From Folioceros fuciformis (lineage: Eukaryota > Anthocerotophyta > Anthocerotopsida > Anthocerotales), in assembly GCA_049999805.1 (NCBI GenBank), contig JBNGIO010005929.1, forward strand, positions 82,040 through 134,831: a stretch of DNA of 52,792 nucleotides, written 5' to 3'. The notes under the pieces are model-generated. The model was not told the DNA's origin. It worked only from the letters and a program-made list of their open reading frames with translations, and did not search any database. Both the position numbers and the translations under genes were made by a program. Below, piece by piece: positions 22,536 through 34,106 of the stretch; position 1 is the stretch's first letter, and the number at the start of each line of letters is the position of its first letter.

Positions 22536-24765
22536 ACCGAAAGCTTTCCTGCTCATGGCTTGTTCTGTCACATGTATGTACTGTATGTTGTGCGTGCGTT
22601 CGTCAGCCACTTGCTGTTCAATCTATCTACTGTATGTATCCCTGGTGATGGTCCCAGATCATTAAAATTCATAAAAGCCAAGCTAGCCGAGGTCTGAGGG
22701 AAGAATGGACGCTACTGGCCGACCAAGCTTGGATAGCGCAGTCCCTTGCGTCGCGTCGGTCACGTGTTCGAATCCGGGAGCCGATTGGAAGCAGTTCTAT
22801 TTGTAGGAGAGTGGAGACTGGAGAGCCGAGGACGTCTGAAGGCCTGTTCTCGTAAGGAGACTGACAAGATTTGCCTAGGCAATGGCGTACTGTGGCGTGC
22901 TAGGCACGGCGTCGATCCGCACCTCGGATTGGGCCGTGCCTTGAGCTCAGCGTGTCGCGTAAGCTGTTGGTGGCAGCCCTATTTTTTGTAGATAGGGAGT
23001 CTTTCTTCAATCGGGACGCCAGTTGAGCGGCTCCTTTGAGTTGAGGGGACTTTGTTTTGGCACCGAACGCTTGACTTGTTTTCGACGTTGTTAAAGGTTT
23101 CTGCACCTTGTTCATGACGGGTTTAGGTGGATGGTGCACAAGGCAGAAAAACGATGATATGTTTGGACGTCCTGCGGGAACCCGCGCGCTGTCTCTGTAA
23201 TCTGCAGAGCGCTGGAGTTGGCGCTGGCTGTGGATGGAAGGAGAATCAACACTTGTGACGAATGCACAGACTGCTCATGTTCATGCCCTGAAGGAACGTC
23301 TCTGAAGCTTCGTAGGTCTCTCACCACTGAGCTCTTCTCCTGGACTACTACGTCAGAATCAGACGATTCATTTCCCCTCTCTTCTTTGCATGCAAGGATT
23401 GCTCCTACCGCGATGTGATTGAACAGGATGCAGATCGGGCATCGGACTATTGCGCACTAATCGTTGGAGCTGCTTCCGGCCGTAGAGGAGGCGACGGCGG
23501 CGACACTGGAATGGACAGTGCCGGAGCTGATGCACGATCCAGCCGCAGAACACCGTGACGCATGATCTCGGAGATCCGTGAGGATTGTGGAGGATAAACA
23601 ATTGACATAGCTTACGTGGAGAAGACTGGTAAGAGCCGTGGTGAAGAGACAGCTCCGCCTACAATGCTTTTCCGCGGCAAGTGGGCCACCTACTCTTGCA
23701 GGCTCGGAGGTTGCCACATTCTGGAAGACTGAGTAACCCTAGAGCAAGGTTTGGCCATGGGAAGAGAGGGGAAAATGGCCGGACCTGCAGTTCGCTCCTG
23801 ACACACTCCAGAGCCGAAACATCACGTATGGATTTTACGCTTGTGGTCGGCGAGGCTGCCGTGGATTACAGCTGCCAGACGGTTTTGCTCGTCAATGTGG
23901 CTGGCCTGGTGCACAACTTTGACTGCGTCCTGCACGGCAGGGCAGTCTGGACTTGTCGAGCCAGCTGATTTGGGCTTGATGTCCGGTTGCATGCGTCCTC
24001 TAGTGGCCGCACGCTACCCTCCTTTACCTCCAATGGATCGAGCATGCCACCATGGAGCCGGGGAAAGCCGCGCCTGATGGACGGCTTCCAGTCCCTTGAG
24101 AGTCAAGAATTGGCTATCGCGAGGGTGGTGTTTGCGAGTCTCTGCCTCTCAACGTTCTGTGTGTAGGTTAAGCTGCGATGTCTGGGACTTCGCCGAGGCT
24201 ACCCTAGGGTTTCAACGCGACATCGAGCCCGATAATGGATTGAAATGCATGCCAAGCCCTCCACAGTGGCCTATATATGTAGTTGCGCTCCTCAGAAAAA
24301 TATGTAGTTGCATGTTGAATGAGGACAAGATAGACGAAGCTTCCTTGCGGAGCCTGCCAAAGTCGAGTCTGCCGTAGCCTGTGCTTATCTCTGCGTGTCA
24401 CGCAGCTTAGTGGAGATGTTTGCAATGTGTGGCAGCTCGGAAGATGCTCGAACATGCGATGTTTACTCATTTGATACATACGCTGCCTCCACTGCGGCGG
24501 CGTAGTCCCGAATTCCAGGCTCTGTGAGTGGAGTCTGCTACGGCCTCTGTTATGGAAGAGATGAACTGAAGAAGCGAGTGCCGCATTCCGAACATGGGAG
24601 AAGCTTCCGCACTGACCGTTGTCATCAGCCGCCCATGCGCGGATCAGGTTTAAAACATGGAAGTACCTTATGGTGAGGAGAAGAGAGGAGAGCCTGGTTA
24701 TCTGAAGTTTGAGGTTAGAACTGGAGATTGATGGGTTGTAGGTGGCCTAATAATTCTGCTTTGAA
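22536..24765. other. 2.2-kb intergenic region with possible tRNA-like/SINE fragment
   Basis: No supportable protein gene. 22560-22690 is probably acylphosphatase 3' UTR. 22728-22780 has a tRNA-like B box (gttcgaatcc). 23100-24000 has overlapping short open frames with no family resemblance. The right end should carry the pantothenate kinase promoter/5' UTR. Confidence 0.5.
22728..22988 (+). mobile_element. Possible tRNA-derived SINE fragment
   Basis: A perfect tRNA T-loop/B-box core 'gttcgaatcc' (about 22767) is preceded about 35 bp upstream by an A-box-like 'ttggatagcgcagt', with a T6 run at about 22982 that could end Pol III transcription. No cloverleaf can be folded (the T stem pairs poorly), so it is not a functional tRNA gene. 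The SINE reading is speculative, as no target-site duplication was found. Confidence 0.25.
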
Positions 24766-26406
24766 ATGTTGGTTAGACTGGTGCAGGCAGGTGGGTCGGA
24801 ATGGAGAATGCACACTGCTCGGAGATGTAAGCAACTAGCTGTGTATGTGGGAGGGGAAGGTCTTGACGCCATGGCTTCTGTTGCCCTGCCAAGGCAATTT
24901 TCAGGCGGAGTTGAGAGTGGTACTTGTGGTGGGTTGCCGGAGCTTCCAACGGCTGCTTCTCTGGCTCCGGTTGGGGCCATGGGGGCAGCAGCATCTTCCT
25001 CCGCTCGCTTTGGTGTGGACATTGGGGGAACTTTGTGCAAGGTTGTTTACTTCGAGCCGCTGAGATCCGGCCACAACGGTGGTGGGATGTATGCTGATTG
25101 CAAGTGGAGCTCCAGCGCCCAGGAAGGTCTGGATCCGGAGCATGGTAGTGCAGGAGATAGAGAGCGGGAGGCGGCATCCGCGGGGCCCGCTACGGACCTC
25201 GATGGGGTAGGGGCAGGAGGGAAGGAAGGATTCAGTGAGATGGAGAGGTCCTGGAGTGAAGGAGCCAAGATGTGGGTGTCCAATCATGATCCAGTTGTGC
25301 TGCCTGGACGGGGCACGCTCTACTTCAAGTGCTTCGAGACATGGCAGATGGAGGAGTTCTTGTGTCTCACCAAGAAGTTCTCGCTGGTGAATGGGGGAAG
25401 AGCAATTGGCGCTACTGGAGGTGGGGCCAAGAGGTTTGGAAAGCAATTTCTGGAAATTGCAGGTTTGCAGCTGCAACGAGCTGATGAATTGAAGAGTCTT
25501 GTCCGGGGAATTGATTTCCTTGCTCGGCATGCCCACTCCGAGGGGTTTGAGTATCCCACGGGCTGCTACGAGGGTGGTGTCATCCAGAAACCTCTACATG
25601 CTGCAGGGGTTAGCAGCGACAATGGCGGGGGAGACGAGGATCTTGCCGAACAGTCTACTGCAGCAGCGTTCCAGGCCGAGAGAGATGGGTTAGAGACGAG
25701 GCCATCTGCGGCAGCGAAGAAGATGAAGGTGAAGGCACCTGTGCTGATGGGACCAGTTTTGGTGAAAACAGAATGCGGTGGCGTACTTGCTGGCAACAAG
25801 GACTTGTACCCTTATCTTGTGGTGAATATTGGATCGGGAGTGAGCATGTTGCGAGTGGATTCCCCGGATAGTTTTGAGCGGGTTGGTGGCACCAGTGTGG
25901 GTGGGAGCACGTTTCTGGGACTCGCTTTGGCCCTGACAGGCTGCACCACCTTCGAGGAGGTACTTGCACTGGCTACGGAAGGGGATTCCACTGAGGTTGA
26001 CATGCTTGTAGGGGACATCTATGGTGGCGACTACTCGGAGATGGGACTCGCAGCAACAACCGTGGCCAGCTCCTTCGGAAAGCTGGTATACCCAACCAGA
26101 CGGGCCGCAGCCATGCAGTCTCCAGCCAACTTGGCTAAAGCAACTCTGCTCATGGTCACCAACAACATCGGCTCTATTGCCATGCTTCATGCTCAACCTG
26201 CTGGAGTTCGGCACGTCATGTTCACTGGCAGCTTTCTGCACAACAATGCCCTGTCGAGGCGGCTACTGTCCGTGGCCATGGGCTTCTGGTCTAAAGGCAA
26301 AATGAAGGCTATCTTCCTTCGACACGAAGGCCAAGCAGGAGCGGTGGGGGCCATGCTGAGCGCCTTAACCATTTCCGATCCTATTGACCGTCTCCTCCTG
26401 AGTTAA
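24766..26406 (+). CDS. Pantothenate kinase (eukaryotic PanK type), intronless
   Basis: One uninterrupted frame of 546 residues from ATG 24766. A second in-frame ATG at 24871 has a better context (gccATGg) and is the likelier start (511 residues). PanK phosphorylates pantothenate in the first committed step of CoA synthesis. Landmarks are 'RFGVDIGGTLCKVVYFE', 'LYFKCFETWQMEEF', 'GATGGGAKRFG', 'YLVVNIGSGVSMLRV', 'RVGGTSVGGSTFLGLA', 'LVGDIYGGDY' and C-terminal 'MFTGSFLHNNALSRRLL' and 'FLRHEGQAGAVGAML'. All are typical of eukaryotic PanK. There is no C-terminal DUF89 domain, so it is PANK1-like rather than the plant PANK2 fusion. Plant PanK genes I know have introns, so the intronless state may indicate retroposition. 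A low-complexity insert (about residues 300-340) separates two conserved blocks. Confidence 0.93.
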   Translation: MLVRLVQAGGSEWRMHTARRCKQLAVYVGGEGLDAMASVALPRQFSGGVESGTCGGLPELPTAASLAPVGAMGAAASSSARFGVDIGGTLCKVVYFEPLRSGHNGGGMYADCKWSSSAQEGLDPEHGSAGDREREAASAGPATDLDGVGAGGKEGFSEMERSWSEGAKMWVSNHDPVVLPGRGTLYFKCFETWQMEEFLCLTKKFSLVNGGRAIGATGGGAKRFGKQFLEIAGLQLQRADELKSLVRGIDFLARHAHSEGFEYPTGCYEGGVIQKPLHAAGVSSDNGGGDEDLAEQSTAAAFQAERDGLETRPSAAAKKMKVKAPVLMGPVLVKTECGGVLAGNKDLYPYLVVNIGSGVSMLRVDSPDSFERVGGTSVGGSTFLGLALALTGCTTFEEVLALATEGDSTEVDMLVGDIYGGDYSEMGLAATTVASSFGKLVYPTRRAAAMQSPANLAKATLLMVTNNIGSIAMLHAQPAGVRHVMFTGSFLHNNALSRRLLSVAMGFWSKGKMKAIFLRHEGQAGAVGAMLSALTISDPIDRLLLS

Positions 26407-26799
26407 CAGCTGCACTCGTCAAAAGTACATCGACAGAGCCGGACGTCAGGTTTGCGAAGTACACCTCTGGCCTGCCACCAGCCAGGAGACGCGATTCTAT
26501 GTCCCTTTTAGACTGACTAACTGTAACCAGGTAGATAGATTCTTTGCGCAGCTCAAGCTGCGCAGCATTTTGGAACCCAGCCACCATATGCACATAGCTC
26601 CTTCATTTCATCGGCTGGAGTGTATTTGGAAGATGGATGCTATTTGAGAACACTTTGTTCTCTCAAGTGAGGAAGTGATGCATTCACATCTTTTGTTCAG
26701 ACGCTCCCTTGCAAAGAATGGGATTTCTGGCAATGACATCGGGGCAACCGGATTGTCTCCTCCTGTTGCAGCAGGAGGATTCAGGCTCGTCAAGAGAGC
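26407..26799. other. Convergent 3' intergenic region
   Basis: 393 bp between the PanK stop (+) and the Ntn-hydrolase stop (-). No gene seen. Probably both 3' UTRs. Confidence 0.7.
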
Positions 26800-28722
26800 T
26801 CATGTCGAGCTGGAAGAACGGTCTGCAACACAGAAACCGAGACAATTACTTGGGGTTGGGATACATGAAGACTGCGATAGAATGATGGAAGACGGGTAAG
26901 AATGTGTTGGAGCATGCCTGTTATATGCAGGGGTGATTTGTCCTTCCTCATCTACTGTTGCCCAGCTGAAGAGGACCTTGTTATCAGTAAAATCATACAG
27001 CGCGGTGTGCATTTCCCCGGTTTGCTGCAAAGAGATCATCTCGATCATAGCCTTTCCATCCAGAGCACCGTAGTATCTTGTGACGAGGGAATCCATACAG
27101 CCGTCCTGAGAGGGTTGGACGTACTTGTCCACGAACACCACTCCTGGAACATCATCTCCGGGAACCGGAGATGTCAGCTGCAGTTTTGACAAAATGTGGA
27201 GCATTACCAAGGCTGCTTGAGAATCAATGGGAAGGATAGCAGTGGCAGAAGAATATATAGTAGTACTCACTCACCATCGTAAAGTTGCTGTCGTCATAGT
27301 AGACCAAAGGGTCCGGTGAGTAGCCGACAAGATAGAACCGGTTGTCTACAGCCGACCCAATGCCTACCAGGATGGGACATGTCCTAGAAGTATGTTCCAA
27401 ATACTGCTGCGCTTCAGAGATGGTCTTGGTAAATTGAAGAACATCTCGAAGTACAAAATGCCATGGCATTCCTGCCTTGTTGCTGGAACCGTCGTATCCG
27501 AGCCATACCTGTGAAAGAACCCAGCTCGTTAATCTCTGTCTTTGAGCGTCGCTTACAGGCCGAGGGAGGGAGGAAGGAAGGAAAGATGAGATTGAGATTC
27601 TCCAACCACCTTTTCGGATATGCCTAGATTTCCTGAGTAGCATGTCACGCAGCCGATGAATCCAGCCCATGTAAACAGAGCGAATGCATTGCCGTCCACC
27701 GGGTGGTACACAACAACTGCATGAGACTTCAGAATCGGAGCCTCCATGTCCCAATCCAGTGCACGCATTTGATGCAGACTGCCTAGTGCCAGACATGTCT
27801 TGACAAGTCATTGAGGAGGGCAATTCCGACGCCGCTGCATGAAATCAACCCCACGAACCATAGCTTGTTCTACCTTGTCTGGAAGCAGCCAGGGTGGCCG
27901 GGCCCCACGATCCCAGCATGGAGCACGAAGCCTGCATATATTCAGGGATCATTTGAATGCGTACCACATCCCAGTAATACACTTCTGCGCCACTTGCAAG
28001 CCCCGTCATTTCATCTATGAAACCTGAACCACCCACCGATCAAGAAACAGTTAGAGGGACTTCTTTTGCAGTTGGAAAGACTGGGATCCCAGTAAGCCAT
28101 CATCGCTGGAGAGGCTAACGCACCCTTCCAGGCAAGGAGAAGGGTGCAGAGGACTCGCCACATTACGTGAGGGTATGTACATCCATGTGAGCAGATAAGT
28201 GGTATCCAGTGCAGCATTCACTGCCACCCTTGCTATTGCTCTGGCAATCACATCTGGAAGAAATGACAGATGTAGGCTGCCGATCATTTTATCCTCCAAA
28301 TATCTGCATCATGAAGGAAAACAGCAGAGCACAAGAAGACAACGCTGTCAGAAACAGAAATGTTCTCGACCAGATCCTAGTCGCTGCTGGGAGGAACAAC
28401 TCAAACGCAAATGCAGTTGCCATTACGTGAAAAACTTGGAGTACATCTCCTGAATCTCCACTTTCAACAAAGTCCCATGCGCCCGGCCCAGCTCAAAAGG
28501 CGATCCGTACACATGAACCAGAGGCAGCGAATCCTCCAAGCGCTCAATCTGATACCGCTTCCCAAAAGGATCCTCAACCACAAGCTTGGGCTCCACCTCC
28601 AAAACTTCCGCCTCGTTCACACTTCCGGGACACACATCCTCCTCCGCGCTCACCCGCCCAACAGAATCTAGACCCATAACCAGACTCAAAACCAGAACCC
28701 AAAAGAACACGCTCTTCCCCAT
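26800..28722 (-). CDS. C45-family (acyl-CoA:6-APA acyltransferase-like) Ntn hydrolase, secreted or vacuolar
   Basis: Six phase-consistent exons: 28427-28722, 28167-28303, 27874-28023, 27610-27782, 27275-27508, 26800-27177, giving 455 residues. The start at 28722 gives MGKSVFFWVLVLSLVMGLDSVGRVSA, a clear signal peptide; an upstream in-frame ATG at 28749 would bury it. The mature protein runs 'LPLVHVYGSPFELGRAHGTLLK', 'VNAALDTTYLLTWMYIPSRF', 'DVVRIQMIPEYMQASCSMLGSWGPAT', 'MRALDWDMEAPILKSHAVVVYHP', 'FTWAGFIGCVTCYS', 'GMPWHFVLRDVLQF', 'SRTCPILVGIG' and 'YVQPSQDGCMDSLV'. This is the C45/dcd1-like family. Its N-terminal nucleophile Cys would be Cys178 (S-CSMLGSWG), freed by autoproteolysis. The substrate in plants is not established; amide or phospholipid-related hydrolysis are options. 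The Ser-rich C-terminus after 'TPAYNRHAP' looks nonconserved. Confidence 0.87.
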
Positions 28723-29188
28723 CACAACTTCCTCCTCTCCAAGAACCAAGCACCGGATCCTGCCACACTACAGCCAGCCAACACAGCCGCATCGGAATCG
28801 TGATACCAAGACAGACGCGACCCTGGAATCAGCCCAGGAAGGAATGCAGTGTACCAAAATGGAAGTTGCACCTAGAAAAACCGACCCACGGAAAGACGTC
28901 AGACATATATGGTAACCACGTGGTAGGCCTGCGGAAAATCGGGATCGCGTTCTCGAGAGGGTGAACCCAACAACCCAACTGTAGGCTGCCATCCTGGGTC
29001 TGGCGCGAATCGTGACGTGGGTGACCTGCCGGGTCAGAACCAAATCCCTCCTGTCCGACTGTCCTGTCCTAGCTTCCCGTCTCCTGCCAGCCCTGGACCG
29101 CAAGATGAATTGAGGAAGCTTAAGACTGGATGGACCAGCACATGAGGCCTCTGTGAGAGAGTCCCTTGTTGGGTTGTGCGTGGAAGCG
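28723..29188. promoter_or_regulatory. Divergent promoter region
   Basis: 466 bp between the ATGs of the Ntn hydrolase (-) and the MTA nucleosidase (+). It must hold both promoters and 5' UTRs. No clear TATA box or known operator recognised. Confidence 0.5.
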
Positions 29189-30042
29189 ATGGCGGGTGGG
29201 CTGATTGTGGAGGATGGCAGAGATGGGAAGGAAATTAGCACGGTGTTGGTGCAGATAGCTATGGAGACAGAGGCGGAGCCGCTGGTGCAGGCTCTGGGGC
29301 TGAAGAAGGTGACACCACTGCCTTTCCCCCACCCGAGCTCCTGGATCCTCTACTCCGGGGAGAGGGAGGGAGTGGCGGTCCACGTGGTGGTGCCCGGCAA
29401 GGACGCTTACCACCAGGTGGACCAGGTGGGCACCGTGGCAGCATCTCTCCTAACCTACGCTTCCTTGCAAGCCTTGAAGCCGGACCTCCTCATCAACGCC
29501 GGCACAGCGGGGGGTTTCAGGGCGCACGGCGCCGNNNNNNNNNNNNNNNNNNNNNNNNNNNNNNNNNNNNNNNNNNNNNNNNNNNNNNNNNNNNNNNNNN
29601 NNNNNNNNNNNNNNNNNNNNNNNNNNNNNNNNNNGCCTCCCAGGCGGGCTTCCATGACCGCAGAATCCCGTTGCCCGGGTTCCAGGCCTACGGGGTGGGC
29701 AAGATTGTGACTCCCGGGACGGTCAATCTGGTGAAGTCCTTGGGATTGAAGGTGGGGGTCTTGTCTACAGGGAATTCCCTTGACATGAGCTCGGAGGACT
29801 ACGAAGTGATTAAGGCTCAGGGGGCTGCCATCAAGGACATGGAGGGGGCGGCTGTTGCCCATACTGCATCCCTGTTGCAGGTGCCCTACATCCTGTTGAA
29901 GGCTGTAACGGATGTTGTGGATGGGGATAGGCCCACGACTGAGGAGTTTTTGGAGAATTTGTCTGTAGCAGCTGAAGCATTGTTGAGGGTCTCTGTTAAG
30001 ATCTTGGACTTTGTGTCAGGAAGGCGGGTGGCTGAGTTGTGA
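29189..30042 (+). CDS. 5'-methylthioadenosine nucleosidase (MTN), interrupted by assembly gap
   Basis: Intronless, with a 100-N gap at 29535-29634. Start at ATG 29189 (MAGGLIVEDG); an open GTG-led frame begins at 29153 without an ATG. The enzyme cleaves MTA (a by-product of ethylene, polyamine and nicotianamine synthesis) to adenine and methylthioribose in the Yang cycle. Landmarks are 'VLVQIAMETEAEPLVQAL' with the catalytic Glu, 'DLLINAGTAGGFRAHGA' before the gap, 'FHDRRIPLPGFQAYGVGK' after it, 'LSTGNSLDMS', 'IKDMEGAAVAHTA' with the ribose-binding Glu, and 'LLKAVTDVVDGDRPT' with the catalytic Asp. Compared with plant MTN proteins I know, only about 8-12 residues are missing at the gap, so its true size is nearer 25-35 bp than 100. 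Confidence 0.94.
29535..29634. other. Assembly gap (100 N) in the MTN gene
   Basis: Exactly 100 Ns, a placeholder. Flanking coding sequence indicates that far less than 100 bp is missing. Confidence 0.99.
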
Positions 30043-30304
30043 CATCACAAATTCCTGGATTCAGGGTGCAGTTGTAGGGAGGTTCGGTGAAGAAGTGCCT
30101 ACCATTCTCTGCAATCTTGCAATGCAGAGGGCCTTCTGTTGCCTGCTTCCCGCTATTTATCTTCTGTTGTGTGTAACAGGGCAATCAGCCCATGTTTTCA
30201 TGGATTGGACTCCATAGAGTCTCCATGTGAATTTGTATCTACAGCAGGCTGCAAATAGTCTTTATGTATGAATCACAAACTGTGAACATGCTAACTTACA
30301 TCCT

Positions 30305-32253
30305 TCATGTGTGGAGCCTTTCTTGGAAGGAAGACAGGTCGATTTCCTGAGGACCTACCCGCTGCCTGGGGCAGGATTTGAAGTTGGGGCTGAAGTTGTA
30401 AACTTCGGACTGTCTTGTCACACCGAAGTCTGTGGGACTGTTTTGAAACCCTGCTGAATCTGATGATACCTCGTGGTAATCTAGGTTGTTGATCTTCTGG
30501 GCGACTGGAACTGGGTCGCAGCTCAGGTAAGTGGGAGTGTTCTTGTCGATGGGATCGACAAGGGTGAGCGAAACCTGGTTGTTGGTGGGGAGCCCGCTGC
30601 AGGCTCCGGTACGATCTGCAGGGGCACTGCCGCTGGGGTTGCAGTAGATGCCTGACACGGCTCTTTCAGAGCACAGGTTGTTCATCCAGGGGTATCTCTG
30701 CAACCACAAACACGGGTGTACGTGGAGTGCTTGATCAGCATCGCTCTCATCTTGTCACCCTCTCTGGCGGATGAAAGCTTGAACTTGAATCGATCGAATC
30801 CTACCTGAGAGTACTCTGCAGAAGAGTAACTCTGAATCCTTTGCTGCTCCCAGAAGGATCCGGGATCCTGGTCGCAGTTGTTAATGTCGTAGTTCTGGCA
30901 GCTGATCCATCCCGCCAGGCCTTGAGACTGGGAAACGATCAAGCTGGACACGGTGTTGCTGTGTCCCGTGTTGAGCTTCAGTCCGTTAACGTTGTTGTGA
31001 CACACGCCTCCCTCGATGGTGATGCCCGAGCTGGCCCAGTCCAGATAGAGGCAGTGCTCGCCTCCTTCCACATAATTGCAGGACAGATAGTTCCCCGGAT
31101 TGATCCAGTGGGTGGCAAAGTAGATCCCTGTACAACTCACCCACCGCACATCTCAGATCCCACTCCGAAAATTCGACATCTCGCTAGCCAACAACGATGT
31201 ACCCGACTTGCCTGAATTATCCGACAGTTTGTAATCTTGCGGATCTGTGTGGATGTAGTTGTAGGACATGGTATTCAGCATGCAGTCTCCAACATTGTGC
31301 TGACCAAGCCCACACCTGATGGCAGAGAACCCGAAGTCATGGAAGTCGTTGTTGGTGATGGACACACCAACAGCTCCCTGGTAAAGCCAAACTCCCACAG
31401 GGGCCCCAGAAATCTCAGAGTTGGTGACGCTGGTCATGCATTTCCTGAGACGAGGTCCATCCCCGCACATGGCAACATTCACATTAGAAGTGTCCTTTAT
31501 GGTGGACGTGAGCTTCATGCCATCAAGGCTGGATCGCTCAGCCTGAAACATGTCCACACGCCCATCCACAGAGCCCTGCACCAGCATCACGTTTTCCGAC
31601 TTGAATATCACGACTGCCGGGCACACACTGTCGCCATTGTCTGATTGGTACGGCAGCCCCTTGCAGTTAGGAGAGTTGTCGTTCACGCCGTTGGTGAAAT
31701 CCACTCGGCTGATGAGGATGTTGGAAGCTCCCTGCAGCCCAGTTCCACACACACACACAATATCAATGAACGAGTTTAGCTCGCCTTCGATCTCCCTGAC
31801 GAACTCCTTGCATGGAGACTGGTCTTTACTTACCTGGACCGTGAGAGCGGGGCTGTTGTCGGAGGAGGAGATGGTGTAGACAGGTCCATTGTCAGCGGAT
31901 TTCAGAACAGTGCACGAGTAAGCATCCGTGAGGAGCAGGCCTAGCCCAGCCGGCTCCCGACTGGATGAAAACCCATTGTGAAGAACCAAAGTTACAGTCT
32001 CCGTGTTGGGGTGATCTTCACGTGTCTTCACATCCTGAATGCTCCTCACCTGGATCACCACTCCCCCATGCTGGCAGCCTCCAGCTGCCCCAGCGTACAG
32101 GAGTGACACACATGAGAAGGCACGAAGTCTGCTTTCACGACCCGGACGTTGCAACACGCAATGCCTGCTGCAGCACTCACCATGCACCAATACTAGCGTT
32201 GTTGCCAGGAGCAAGCTCCTGACCACATTGTCGATGAAACTGCTTCCCCGCAT
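30305..32253 (-). CDS. Secreted right-handed parallel beta-helix (pectin-lyase-fold-like) protein
   Basis: Proposed exons: 32181-32253, 31834-32084, 31212-31731, 30805-31127, 30305-30697, giving 519 residues. ATG 32253 opens MRGSSFIDNVVRSLLLATTLVLVHA, a strong signal peptide, so the protein should enter the secretory pathway or cell wall. Many short turns have the rhythm of a parallel beta-helix: 'SNILISRVDFTNG', 'SENVMLVQGSVDG', 'MTSVTNSEISGAPVGVWLYQGAVGVSITNNDFHDFG', 'HCLYLDWASSGITIEGGVCHNNVNGLKLN'. It is Cys-rich, suggesting disulfides. I recognise no catalytic motif, so polysaccharide binding or cleavage is inference. Intron 2 (31732-31833) is 102 nt, stop-free and in frame, so it can be retained. 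The donor of intron 3 is either CAG/GCAAGT (a GC donor) or a GT six bases further on. Both keep the frame. Confidence 0.75.
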
Positions 32254-34106
32254 CTGTGACAGCCTTCTCAACGACCCTTCACAATCCTCAGAATTTGCAG
32301 CCTCTGTAGTATGCTAGCCTCATGGACACTGTGACACAGGTCTTCCACACAGGAGCCAACGCTGCCACTGATGACAATCACGGCTTGCCCTTGCAAATCA
32401 GCTCCTGACAGAAGTCTAGCTGATAACAGCACAGCAAAACAGAGTGAACGCAGAAGCTCGAGGAAGATGGCAAGGACTCTGGGGATGGGAGTGTGTGGAA
32501 GGTGTGGCTGTTAAATCCTCTGAGTCTTTCAGGACATGGTCGTGACCTCCATTGAATGCCAGAGTACCCATACGGCAGTTGACAGTTATGTGTTACCCCA
32601 TCCCAGCCCCAAATTCTATGGCGACCTCTCAGCCTCTGCATTCCACACTCCGTTGTACGAAGTATGTGTATCTTCCTGCATCCACATCACACACACACAC
32701 CCAGGTCCATACGTACTCCATATCTAACAACTTCTACCAACATCATCTAATGACCCAGCCTGCATGTACTGCACCATATTAAAGCCATTAGCACCCACTA
32801 ACACGCGAACACTTACCTACTCCACCATCTCACGAGAGCAAGATCTCGATGATGCACGGATGAACGGAAGAGGCATAGAGCCAGCAGGTGAAGGAAATGG
32901 GACCCATTACAGTCTCCCAAAAAGAGGAGAGGCTACCCACATCTCCATGTCTCCAAATTACCAAGGCTGCTTGCAAATGCACATCAGCTGCCATCTACAA
33001 ACATCGATGATCCCAGCTCACAAAGCAGCTGACGCCAGGCAACACATGAAGCTTGGGCTGAGGGTGACCGTAGCTGGAGCTCATGTCAGATGACATGGTA
33101 AAGAGGGCCCTACCAAGGCCTGCACAGTCCACGTCCAAACAGCCAGGCCTGTTTACTGCCAGTTATTATTGGCCTGGCCATGGGCTGCGAATGGGAAGCT
33201 GGTGTCAGAGACTGTAACCTACCAGAGGCATGTGCAGCCCACCTACGGGTCGCCGTCCGCGGCATGTTACAGCTACCGGTACGCGACTGCACCGGGATAC
33301 GTACGCGGCTAGATGTATGTACGTAAGTACATACATACGACACATCGGGCCCGGAGACGAGCCGGCCAGAGACTTATTATCACCGACTTTTTTAGGTCGA
33401 GCGGAGTGGGGAGATGACGTGAGCAGAACGCGGTGGGAGAAGCCCGTACCGGGCCGGCTGCATGTGCAAGAAGACCTGTCACAGGAGCAACTGCGATGGT
33501 GGCCAGGGCGGACTGCGATGCCAAGGATGCGCGCATGGAGCGCCAAGAAACCCTACCGGGCCCTGGCGTGGCTATGGCGGGAAAGCTCTGCGCTGGCGTT
33601 GGGCTTTGATTGAGACTGGCTGCGCTGGGAGCGGGACGGAGACAGCCGAGAGCTTCTGGAGGTCAGGACAGGGAGGGAGAGGACGGGGCAGGACAGGGCA
33701 AGTGGAAGTCTGGTCAGGTCAGGTCAGGTCAGGGCTGGCCAGGCCAGGCCAGGCTATGGCACGGCTGGAGGGGACGGGACTGTGGAGGGAGATGAGCAGA
33801 TTTGTTTACAGGCCTCCATCTGCGTGATTCCTGCTCTGTGATGTGCTGTCAGTCAGTCAGTGCTTGCTCTCTTTGCGGGGAGATGCGGAATTGGCAGTCC
33901 AGAATTTATGTGAGGAACGTAGAAGGATTGTGGATTCCGAGGTTAATGAGAGCCAGAATGTGGATGTCCGGGATCGTGTTTGCTGGTTGAGTGTGCGAAT
34001 GATGTCAGGTGGACGAGCTCAGACCAGAGTGAAGTACTTGTAGGAGGTAGTTTGAATTGAAGAAGAAGAGGGAGTGGGATCTGGAGTCGGAGAGTTTGTT
34101 TGGGAG
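32254..34106. other. Divergent intergenic region, no gene seen
   Basis: 1.85 kb between the beta-helix gene (-) and the trihelix gene (+). Short overlapping open frames only. 33660-33780 is low-complexity: GGGAGG/GGACA units, then (GGTCA)n and GGCCA repeats at 33715-33760. 33300-33340 has a TACGTA/TACATA-rich stretch. Confidence 0.5.

Noticed and set aside
22728-22790. Functional tRNA gene
   Set aside because: The B box is perfect, but the T stem and acceptor stem do not pair, so no cloverleaf forms.
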